DNA of 64,000 nt from Lactuca virosa. Taxonomy: Eukaryota; Streptophyta; Magnoliopsida; Asterales; Asteraceae. The stretch's first letter is position 1, and every line of letters starts with the position of its first letter. The notes under the pieces are model-generated. The model searched no databases. It saw nothing but the letters and a program-made list of their open reading frames with translations, and was not told the DNA's origin. Location of the stretch: the NCBI GenBank assembly GCA_928212115.1, contig CAKMRJ010005523.1, positions 147,592,403 to 147,656,402 on the forward strand, in the 5' to 3' direction. Below, one piece after another: positions 1-9,639 of the stretch. The translations under genes and the position numbers were made by a program.

Positions 1-416
1 AAAGTTTGTTGAGATAAAGAGATGTTACCAAGATTGGCGTAAAGATTGACAAGTCTTGTGGAAATGAAGAGACTTTGGACTTTTCCCAATACGATAAGTA
101 ATGCGTGAAGGCGTTTTGCAAGGTGGGTTTTTGTGCATGAGTGAAATAGAAGGTCGATATTAAGCTCTCTATTATTGTTATTGGTCCAGCTGTCATCTGA
201 TGAAGTTTGGGTATGAAGAAATCGCCCAGAAGAAAGAATGTTTGGAAAGTAGTTGCTTTTGTGATTTGGCAGAAATCTGGTAGAGAAAAATAAGATCTGT
301 AAGTAGGAAAAAATGAAATCAAAAGATTATAATAACATGAGAAGATGAGATGATGATGTATGACAAGAATAAAGAGTCTTTGTGTCTTACCTACCTCCAA
401 TTAGAAGCCTGAGCAT
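1..416 (-). CDS. PPR-DYW protein, 5' end (partial, runs off left edge)
   Basis: This is the N-terminal part of a pentatricopeptide repeat protein. Such proteins bind organellar RNA, and the PLS-DYW type usually serves in editing or processing in plastids or mitochondria. I predict exon 1 at 416-391 (ATG, eight codons plus two bases), a donor AG|GTAAGA, an intron, an acceptor CTCTACCAG at 277 and exon 2 from 276 past the window edge. The join keeps the frame, and exon 2 has no earlier ATG of its own. Visible stretches include DLLFHSCTKTHLAKRLHALL and LVNLYANLGNISLSQQT, the start of a first PPR unit of the kind that opens EMB2758 (At4g33990)-like proteins. That assignment is from memory. No transit peptide can be judged. 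The exon-1 choice is a prediction; the PPR identity is firmer. Confidence 0.75.
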
Positions 417-1311
417 CGAAAGAATGGCTGAGGGCACTATATAGAATATACAACTCTTTCAACACCGATATAGAAATCTTAGCCTTTGGATAGTGATTGT
501 CCTGTAAGTTTTGTGTAATTAATGAGCAATGTGTAACAGAAAGAGGAATGACAGGTAAAATTACACACAAAACTCACTCAGGAGTTTTGTCAAACACCTT
601 GTATGCAATGCAAAGCAAGGGTATATCTTTATAAAGAAAGCATAGCTTGTACCTGGTAGAACACTTACTTTGTTGTCATATGCCGTTTCTAGAACAACTC
701 ATAGTTTTTCCGGTTATTTCATTCTAAGATTTATGAGTTACCGGTTCATGTATGTTGACAAATTGGTTTTCGGCTCAAAGAAACACCTAACTAAATACAA
801 AATGGGGTCCAGCAGAGATTTCGTGGGAGAAAGGGGGTGTTTACCTGACTTCCTCCGAAAAGATGGACGGCGTCGGCGATGGAAAATTAATGCAACGACG
901 AACGGAGAAGATGGATGGCGATGCAGCGCGATTTCTTGGGTTATGCGGGAAAAAGGCCGGGAGAAAATAAAGGAAGAAATAAAGTGTTAGGCCCGTTTTA
1001 TAGTTTCTGACAAAGAAAGTGGGGAAAGGTCGAGTTTTTATCTTGACCATGGTATTTTGAATTTTTATTTACAAAACCCTTGTACTTTCTAATTTAATTA
1101 CCAAAACAATGTGATTTACTTTATAGTGGGTTTAAAATGTTGTTTTTCTTAATCTTTTACGTTAAAAAATTCATATTACGAATAACATTCAAAGTATTAG
1201 TTTTTAATTGTAATAGATATTTCTCCAAATTTAAATTTTCTACAAAAATATTTATTTTCTTTATTTTTAAAAAGTTATATCTCTATCTTAATAAAAGAAT
1301 TCATTTTTGTT
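417..1311. other. upstream region of the PPR gene, no gene seen
   Basis: This is the 5' flank of the minus-strand PPR gene. A TATA-like stretch lies at 436-452, but it is so close to the predicted ATG that it would leave almost no leader, so it may not be the real promoter. Open frames at 670-990 and 841-1050 overlap on opposite strands and show no recognisable domain. I treat them as chance. From 1050 the sequence is AT-rich without structure that I can name. Confidence 0.5.
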
Positions 1312-1436
1312 ACCCTTTTTTTTAGAACAGCAAATCTACACTACTCCTAATACCAACCTATGTCTCCAATGAGACTAGAACCCTCAACCTCTAGGAGGGA
1401 TGGCAACACCCAATACCGCTGGGCTAGAAACCTTTT
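1312..1436 (-). mobile_element. tRNA-derived SINE-like element
   Basis: Read on the minus strand, the sequence has a pol III A-box-like motif TAGCCCAGCGGT (about 1426-1415). About 35 bases on comes a B-box-like motif GGGTTCTAGTCTC (1383-1371). The element runs to a short A-rich tail near 1313. This layout is that of tRNA-derived plant SINEs. No target-site duplication was identified, so the ends are approximate. Other copies in the genome would settle it. Confidence 0.55.
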
Positions 1437-3282
1437 AGTTTTTGCCACCATTCATCTCCTTAACCCATATGTTTTCAAAGTAGAGTTCCAAATTTGCCCT
1501 TCTAACCATATATCCGATTAATAATCCTATTTATAATCTCGCTCAAAGTTTTTTTTTACCAAATACTCAATCTGTCCAATCTCATTCCTGCACAAAGCGG
1601 AAACAAGTTAGATTTTTAACTTCAACCCTAGAAATCAGCTCCCAGTTTACCGAAATTTCGTCTTGATTAACAAGATCTGCATAAATGATGAATGTAATGT
1701 CACAATATTTCTCCCAACTCACCAAGATTCATTCCCTAAAATTGAAAATTATTTTGTTCTTCCACAAATCGATCCATTCCGCTTCCGAAAGGGATTATTT
1801 TTTTATTTTTTATTTTTTTTGCGTGTTCTACATGTACTGAATGTTTTAATCAGTAGGTTTTTGGGTTCGACATCTTTTGTCGATCGGTGCTAAGGTATTA
1901 CTTTTAGGGTTCAGAGCAAGAAAATGAAGTATATATGTATCAAATCAAGAAGATGTACAACGAGGGCAATGTATGGTTCAGAGTTCCACATATATTTTAT
2001 TTGTTTTGTACGATCTTTTTTAATTGCTTTGTGTTTATTTGGATTACTTCTGTTCATGAAGGTACTTAGCATTTCTCATCTGAAAAATTATCTGGTTTGG
2101 CAGGTTCTTAGCAAGCAAATCGGTTATTCAAGTTCTAAATTCTAAGTTCTGATTAAACCCAAACTTTAACTTAACTAATCAGTTTTCTGAATTACTGTTT
2201 GCAAGCTATATTTCATTGCCAAAACTTAATCGAAGTACATGTTGATCACTACAAAACTACAAAGTGAAAGCTGTGAAAATTCTCTGAGTTTTGTAAAAAG
2301 CACAATTTATTTGCCGATATTTTGAAAATTGCAAGCAACAAGGTATTTAAAACGCACAATATGGACAAGAATATGGGATTAATGATTCTTCTGGAGGAGG
2401 TTATGTTCCTTTGAGGTTGTTTAAGGTCTTATAAACAATCTGATGAGGCTTCATCATCATCTTTTCAAACCAATTCTTGAATTCATACCACAATTGATGC
2501 TACCTCCGTTTATGCTCTTTGTTAAAAATGTTGTTGGATTTGATTGGAGCTAAATTTTCAATATTTATATTGGTAGATATATTTTCCAATTCTTTTTTAC
2601 CAATTCTTAATAAAAAGTATATAAAATAAAAATTAACTTATTTATTTATTTATATTTTTAAAGCATACCAACATACGGTTTTTTAATCCAAACTAGCAAC
2701 AACCTATTAGTTAACGCAAATTAGCAAAATAAGTTCCTTTTTAAACTAAACGACAACACACTATTAGTTAAACCAAATTAGCAAATAATAATAATAATAA
2801 CAATAATAATAATAATAATAATAACCTAACCGACAACATTTTTAATTATATCTTATTTATTTATTAAAATCTTATAAATCTTTGATTTTTCATCACCATG
2901 TTTAATTATCAATATTATTTTTCTTTTTTATCTCGTGGTTTCCACGGATTGGAACCTAGTTTCATACAATATAACAAACTCAAATCGTAGTGTAGAAAAT
3001 CTATATTTCACAAATAAATAAATAAATTGTCTTCGACTAATTCATTGTTTGCTAACCACTATATTGTGTCCACAACCACATGTCACTATTCTTTATTTAT
3101 ATTAGTAGATCATAGTGCAAAAAGTAACACCTTTTTTTTAGCTTTCGAGATAGATAATGACACAAAATGATATGAGACGACATTAAAATTAATAGTTAAA
3201 AATAATAAAGTGAAAGTTTTATAAATATTAAAAAATGAAATGTATTCAAAACATATCGAGTAAATGTAACCTAAATTAATAT
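1437..3282. other. AT-rich intergenic stretch, no gene seen
   Basis: I see no coding frame with recognisable content. Short frames at 1663-1893 and 1924-2145 on the plus strand have no motif. The stretch holds an (AAT)n microsatellite at about 2785-2823 and ends in an (AT)n tract at 3283-3332, next to the copia LTR. Confidence 0.5.
2785..2823. repeat. (AAT)n microsatellite
   Basis: Thirteen or so AAT units, interrupted once by AAC, in AT-rich intergenic DNA. Confidence 0.9.
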
Positions 3283-3332
3283 ATATATATTATATATATA
3301 TAATATATATATAGATATATATATATATATAT
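3283..3332. repeat. (AT)n microsatellite at the left copia border
   Basis: Imperfect AT tract that ends three bases before the copia LTR. A second short AT tract follows the other LTR at 9561, so the element seems to have inserted in AT-rich simple sequence. Confidence 0.85.
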
Positions 3333-3335
3333 GTA

Positions 3336-3609
3336 TGAATTAAGCGTAATTAATGTAACTATAAATCAAACAAAACTAGTAAACTTTGATAAGAACTTTA
3401 ATTGAGAAGAAAGAATATTTATAGAGAATATGAAAGTTATATCTCTTATAACTTTTTGGTGTGTTTCATTCTTTACAATGGAGAGGTATTTATACTATAA
3501 ATTTCACTAACATATAATTGTAACTAGTTAGAAATGTTGACAAATTTACCATGCACCAATTATTATGTCATCCACCAATTATTTACAACACCACCAATTA
3601 TTTACAACA
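3336..3609 (-). repeat. copia 3' LTR
   Basis: 274 bp. In element direction it starts TGTTGTAAATAATTGG and ends in CA. It differs from the other LTR at about five positions plus one base indel. It also has an extra direct copy of a roughly 20-bp block (CCACCAATTATTTACAACA read on plus) near 3571-3609. Confidence 0.92.
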
Positions 3610-3622
3610 CTCCCCCTTGGAT
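3610..3622 (-). other. copia polypurine tract
   Basis: Read on the minus strand the bases just before the 3' LTR are CCAAGGGGGAG. This is a typical plus-strand priming site, and it fixes the LTR start at 3609. Confidence 0.85.
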
Positions 3623-3761
3623 GACATCATTTTAGCGTTCAACTTTGACGTACTGCCTCATTAAAAACCTTGCTAAAGAAAACCCAGTGGGAAAAAACTT
3701 TAGCGAAGGGAAAAAGAGTGCAGTGTATAGTTGACTCCCCCTTATTTAGACATCTGTCACA

Positions 3762-5400
3762 TTATATTTTATGCACATGTCGCATTCCGATGCCATGGAC
3801 ATGTTTCCTGAAGATTACAGTAGGAAGTGCCTTCGTAAAAAGGTCTGCTGCATTGTTACTGGATTGAACATATTTGATTTCAACTTTATGGTTCTTTATA
3901 AGCTCTTGAGTGTACTCGAAAAACTTTGGAGGTATATGTTTTGTCCTGTCGCTCTTGATATATCCTTCTTTCATTTGAGTAACACATGCTGAGTTATCTT
4001 CGTATATTAAAGTTGGACCTATATCTTTTTCAAGTCCACATGAAGTTAAAACTAGATGTGTCATTGATCTCAACCATGTACATTCTCTACTAGCTTCATT
4101 TAGTGCAATTACTTCAGCATGATTTGAGGATGTGGCAACAAGTGTTTGCTTTTGAGAACGCCAGGAAATTGCGGTACCTCCATTCATGAATACGTATCCA
4201 GTTTGAGATCTAGCTTTATGAGGATCAGACAAATAACCTGCATCTGCATAACCAATTAAGCTTTCTCTTTTGAATTGTTAGGATAAAATAACCCTAAATC
4301 ACTAGTTCCTCGAAGGTATCGAAAAATATGTTTGATTCCATTCCAATGTCTTTTTGTTGGGGCTGAACTAAATCTTGCTAGCAAGTTTACAGCGAAAGAA
4401 ATGTTAGGTCTAGTACAATTGGTAAGATACATAAGAGTTCCAATTGCATTAAGGTATGGTACTTCTGGACCAAGGACTTCTTCATTTTCTTCGCATGGAC
4501 GAAATGGATCCTTGTCAATATTTAATGATCTAACAACCATTGGAGTGCTTAAAGGATTAGCATTGTCCATATTGAAACGTCTCAAGACTCTTTCTGTGTA
4601 ATTTGATTGATGTATGAGTATTCCGTTAGGCATATGCTCAATCTGTACACCAAGACAATATTTGGTTTTTCCAAGATCTTTCATTTCAAACTCTTTCTTT
4701 AAAAGTTCAATCACTTCAAGGATTTCTTTATTCGTTCCAATGATGTTTAGATCATCAACATAGACTGCTATGATCACATATCCAGATGTTGTTTTCTTAA
4801 TAAATACACATGAACAAATAGTGTTATTTTTATAACCTTTACTTGTCAAATAATCGCTCAAACGATTGTACCACATGCGCCCAAATTGTTTTAACCCATA
4901 CAAAGATCATTGTAATTTTATAGAGTACATTTCTTTGGGTTTTGCACTTAATGCTTCAGGCATTTTAAATCCTTCAGGGATTTTCATATAGATATCACTA
5001 TCAAGTGATCCATACAAGTAAGCTATAACAACATCCATAAGACGCATCTCTAAATTTTTAGATACTGCCAAGTTGATTAAATATCTGAAAGTGGTTGCAT
5101 CCATTACCGGTGAATAAGTTTCTTCATAATCAATTCCAGGTCTCTGAGAGAAACCTTGAGCAACAAGCCTGGCCTTGTATCTTACAATTTCGTCTTTCTC
5201 ATTTCTTTTTCGTACGAAGATCCATCTATATCCTAATGGTTTCACAACTTCAGGTGTGAGGATAATGTTCCCAAAAACCTTTCTCTTGTTTAAAGAATTT
5301 AATTCAACTGCATAACTTCCTTCCATTTAGCCCAATCATTTCTTCTTTGACATTCAATGACAGATTGTGGTTCGGGATCATCATTCATAATATCACATGC
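3762..5400 (-). pseudogene. copia reverse transcriptase and RNase H (broken)
   Basis: Reverse transcriptase occupies about 5326-4270. It has the KARLVAQGFSQ motif, the active-site motif YVDDL near 4755, and the usual C-terminal SFAVNLLARF region. RNase H follows at about 4265-3762 with TGYVFMNGGTAISW, the catalytic EDNSAC block and the end motif DLFTKALP. An in-frame stop (TGA near 4905) cuts the reverse transcriptase. A one-base frameshift near 4260 separates RNase H, and another shift near 5320 separates the region from integrase. The enzymes would copy element RNA into DNA in a virus-like particle, but this copy cannot make them. Confidence 0.93.
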
Positions 5401-5463
5401 AACTGAATAAGAAAATATTGCACTTATATTGTTAGTTTCATTTTGGTCACATATTCTATTTGT

Positions 5464-7272
5464 CTAACCATAATTTAATGCATCATCCTCCTTTCCTGGG
5501 GGAATTTGAATAATTCGTGTTTCTCCAGGAACACTTTCATCGTGATCTAGTGCATTTTCTGCTCCTCTTCTTTTTCGTGGGTTCTTATCCTTAGAACCAA
5601 ATGGCCTTCCACGCTTCAGGCGTGTTTTAGACTCTTGAGTGACTTTATCATCAGATTGTCCATGTGGAATGTCAATTCGAGCTGGAACATTGACAGCTGG
5701 TATATATGATTTAGTCACCCTTTTTGTGTCAGTAAATGCATCAGGTAATTGATTTGCCATTTCTTGGAAATGCATTATCTTTTGAACTTCCATGTCACAT
5801 TGCTTTGTGCGAGGGTCAAGATATGATAAAGTAGGCTCATGCCATGACACATCCTTTTCCAGAATCTTCTTTTTTCCACCTAATGATGGGAAATTTGCCT
5901 CATCAAATTGACAATCTGCTAGGCGTGCTGTGAAAACATCACCTGTTAATGGTTCAAGATATCTTATAATAGAGACCGACTCATAACCAACATATATTCC
6001 CAACCTTCTTTGAGGACCCATTTTTGTCCGTTGAGGTGGTGCAATAGGGACATATACTGCACACCCAAAAATTCTCAAATGGGATATATTTGGCTCTTGA
6101 CCGAAAGCAAGTTATAGTGGAGAATATACATGATATGAACTTGGTCTCATGCGTATCAATGATCCAGCATGTAAGATTGCATGGCCCCAAACAGAAACAG
6201 GAAGGTTGGTCCTCATTATCAATGGTCTAGCTCTTAGCTGGAGACGTTTAATCAGTGATTCAGCTAAACCATTTTGTGTGTGTACATGAGCAACTGGATG
6301 CTTAACAACAATTCCTACAGACATACAATAGTCATTAAATGCTTGTGAAGTAAATTCACCAGCATTATCAAGTCTCACTCTTTTGATAGTATAATCAGGG
6401 AAATGTGCCCTTAATTTAATAATTTGGGCAAGAAACTTTGCAAATGCCATATTACGAGTTGATAATAGGCAAACATGAGACCATTTGCTGGATGCATCTA
6501 TTAAGACCATAAAGTATCTAAATGGTCCAGATGGTGGGTGAATCGGTCCACATATATCACCTTGAATTCTTTCTAGAAATCTAGGTGACTCCCTTTCAAC
6601 TTTCATTGGAGAGTGTTTTATAATTAACTTTCCAAGGGAACAAGATGTACATGGTTTTATGCTATTGGATTGAGGGAACTTTTGGTCCTTCAATGGATGC
6701 CCATGTGTATTCTCAATTATCCTTCGCATCATTGTTAATCCTGGGTGGCCCAACCTATCATGCCATAAACTGAATGTCCCAGGATCACAATGTTTTCCTT
6801 CGACTACCATATTTGATTCAATCATATGTATATATGTATAATGCAGACCTGAATCAAGTGTTGGTAGTTTTTCAAGCACATGGTTTGTGTCTATAATATA
6901 CATATATTTCTTATTTTCAATGGTCACAGTTTTTGTGTCATATCCTTTGAAATATATGTCATTGAAACTTAATAAGTTTCTATTAGACTTTGGAGAAAAT
7001 AAGGCATTTTCTATACAAAAGCTTGTACCATTTGGTAATATAAAATGGGCTTTCCCGGTTCCCTCTATCAAGTCTGCAGGACCTGATATTGTATGTATGA
7101 CTGTTTTTGTTGGTACTAATTCTGAAAAATATTTCTTTGATTTCAGAATAGTATGTGTACTACCACTATCTGCTATACAAAGATCTCCAATCTTTTCTTG
7201 GTGTTGTGCTCCAGTTGGACTCATATTAAACTTCACATATAAAAGGAATAATAAGTGAATAAACATAATCAT
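5464..7272 (-). pseudogene. copia protease and integrase (broken)
   Basis: An aspartic protease motif IADSGSTHTI lies near 7180. A GAG-pre-integrase zinc-binding module with HDRLGHPG and CTSCSLGK follows at about 6750-6640, then the integrase core with DICGP, DNAGEF and NGLAES supplying the D,D,E catalytic residues. An in-frame stop near 6112 splits off the integrase C-terminal part (6111-5464), which keeps the GYESVSIIRYLEP block typical of copia. The start is probably the ATG of MSPTGAQ near 7224, not the more upstream methionine, because the residues before it look unlike the family. Confidence 0.92.
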
Positions 7273-7373
7273 AATTATTATTAAAAAGAAATTTCATTTA
7301 TTGTAGGAAAGACATTACATGAAAAACAAACGAAGGAAAAACAGTTTTACTAGAACAATAATAGATTTTTTTT

Positions 7374-8416
7374 TTAGTTTATGTCTTCCATGTCATTGCA
7401 GAAATCAGCAACATTTAGCGGAGTGAATTCAACATTATCATAGAGGTTTGCTTCTTTTCCTTTTCCTTTTCCTTTAATGGACTCTTGATAAAGTTGACAA
7501 AGATGTGCAGGTGTGCGACAGGTCCTTGACCAATGGCCTGTGCTACCACATCTATAACATGAACCATCAGATTTTTGTGATGTCCCAGTGTCATGCCTTG
7601 CCACTTTGGCCTTATCTTGTGTGTGGACATTGTTTCTTTGTGAATATTGGTAATTATTTCTTTTCTGGCCACGACCACGATTATTACCTTGTCCACGACC
7701 AGAATTATGGTTCTGATTTTGGCTTTGGTTTCGATTAAAATAGCCACGGCCTCGCCCTCGACCACGACCTCGCCCTCGTCCACGTGTATTGTTTCGATGA
7801 CCATCAATATTTGTAGCATTTGCTTCAGGAAGTGCTACTGATCCCGTTGGACGAGATTCATGGTTTTTCATTAAGAGTTCATTGTTTTGCTCTGCAACGA
7901 GCAGACATGCATTCAGTTCAGAATACCTTGTGAACTTTTGCATCCGATATTGTTGCATCAAAGTAATGTTTGTTGCATGAAATGTTGAGTAAGTTTTCTC
8001 CAACATATCTTCATCAGTAACCTCTTGTCAACAATACTTGAGTTGTGAACATATTCTGAACAAAGCTGAGTTGTATTCATTTACTTTCTTGAAGTCTTGA
8101 AACCTTAGTGTTCTCCATTCATCTCTAGCATTTGGAAGTATAACTTCCTTTTGATGATCAAATCTTTCTTTCAAAAGATTCCAGAGAATACTTGGATCAG
8201 TAACATCAAGATATTCAAATCTCAACATTTCATCAATATGTTTATGAAGGAAAACTTGTGCTTTTACTTTGTCTTGTGCCAAGCAATTATTAAATTCATA
8301 TATAGTATTTGAGATACCCATGGATTCAAGATGCATTTTTACATCTATCATCCATGGCACATAGTTTTCCCACTAACTTCAAGTGCTGCAAACTTGAGCT
8401 TTGCAATGTTGGACAT
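7374..8416 (-). pseudogene. copia gag (broken)
   Basis: The capsid-nucleocapsid protein starts at an ATG at 8416-8414. A one-base frameshift near 8370 moves to the frame that holds DVKMHLESMG. An in-frame TGA near 8027 then breaks the protein before QEVTDEDMLEKTYSTFHA. The C-terminal part has an RG/GR-rich linker (about 7795-7680) and a zinc knuckle CYRCGSTGHWSRTC of the CX2CX4HX4C type near 7560-7520. That region would bind element RNA. Gag ends at 7374, ahead of the pol frame. Confidence 0.92.
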
Positions 8417-8940
8417 AATGTAACTATAAATTTTAAACAAAATTAAAATTAAAATTAAAATCCATTTATTTCAATAAATATTACACAAAAAAGAAGCGGT
8501 AAAGCTGACATTGCATACAAGCCTAAAAGTAGATGAAATTCCATATTATCTTCGATGTTAAGGATTGGGATGAAAAGTAACATGACTATTATAGTCATGA
8601 TTATCACAAAAGGATGAATCATCTTGAAGCTTGATTTCTTGAAATTGATTTATTTGATACAAGAGAGAAAAATTTGTTGTGGGTAAAATAAGCAGGGTAA
8701 AGATGTTTATTTATGGTAAAAAAAATATAGCCGTTGTTTTTGCTGTTTATAACTGTTGCATATATATTCCCGTTGTGTATATATGTATATGTATTTTATA
8801 AATCATGTAATAAGACTTATAACTAATACATAACTTTACTAATTAGAAACATAAATAAATATTAGTAAATGTTTAAATAAAATTATGAAGAGTATCTAAA
8901 ATATAAATAAACATTGACATGTATAAATAAATATAATTTA

Positions 8941-9070
8941 AATGTTAGTATGCACAAATAAAAGTTAGTAGCATAATATAAATGTTAGTATGCATAAATA
9001 AAAGTTAGTAGCATAATATAAATGTTAGTATGCATAAATAAAAGTTAGTTGCATAATGTAAATGTTAGTA
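8941..9070. repeat. 40-bp tandem repeat in copia leader
   Basis: Three head-to-tail copies of a 40-bp unit start at 8941, 8981 and 9021, and a partial fourth starts at 9061. Units differ at one to four positions. They lie between the primer-binding site and gag, that is in the untranslated leader of the element. Confidence 0.93.
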
Positions 9071-9286
9071 TAAAAATTAGAATACATAAAGAAATGTTAG
9101 TATAAGAAATAAAAATTGTTAGTAGTCCATAATGTCCATAATGTATAAGTTTCGTTAATTCATTAGTATTATTATTATTTTAATATTATTGAGGTTTTTA
9201 TAATTAATAGTGTTTTTAATAAGTAATACATACCTTGATTAAAATAGATGTGATTTTCCACTTGTTTAATAACCTTGATTAAAGCT

Positions 9287-9306
9287 TTCGTGCTGATAAC
9301 GTGTTA
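9287..9306 (-). other. copia primer-binding region
   Basis: Read on the minus strand, the bases after the 5' LTR are TAACACGTTATCAGCACG. This block is commonly found next to LTRs of plant copia elements. I cannot name the primer tRNA with confidence. Confidence 0.6.
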
Positions 9307-9560
9307 TGAATTAAGCGTAATTAATGTAACTATAAATCAAACCAAACTAGTAAACTTTGATAAGAACTTTAATTGAGAAGAAAGAATATTTAGAGAGAAT
9401 ATGAAAGTTATATCTCTTATAACTTTTGGTGTGTTTCATTCTTTACAATGGAGGGGTATTTATACTACAAATTTTACTAACATATAATTGTAACTAGTTA
9501 GAAATGTTGACAAATTTACCATGCACCAATTATTATGTCATCCACCAATTATTTACAACA
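9307..9560 (-). repeat. copia 5' LTR
   Basis: 254 bp, the partner of 3336-3609. In element direction it starts TGTTGTAAATAATTGG and ends CTTAATTCA. Confidence 0.92.
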
Positions 9561-9639
9561 ATATATATATTATTAATATAAAGTGGATAAATTTAAAATA
9601 AAATACCAAAAAAATTCAGAAATCCTACTCGAATAAACA

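Larger units (their letters stand above)
3336..9560 (-). mobile_element. Ty1/copia LTR retrotransposon, complete in structure, coding-dead
   Basis: The element lies on the minus strand with LTRs at 9307-9560 (5') and 3336-3609 (3'). Order along the minus strand is 5' LTR, primer-binding region, leader with a 40-bp tandem repeat, gag with zinc knuckle, protease, integrase, reverse transcriptase, RNase H, polypurine tract, 3' LTR. The order integrase before reverse transcriptase, plus a YVDDL active site, makes it Ty1/copia. Flanking five-mers are ATGTA and ATATA, a possible but imperfect target-site duplication in AT-rich DNA. The coding region carries at least three in-frame stops and three frameshifts, while the LTRs differ at only about five positions. 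Confidence 0.93.

Noticed and set aside
436..452. TATA box of the PPR gene
   Set aside because: It would leave essentially no leader before the predicted ATG, so either the start or the box is wrong. Not listed as a promoter.
6887..7258. 123-codon plus-strand frame
   Set aside because: Antisense shadow of the copia protease region.
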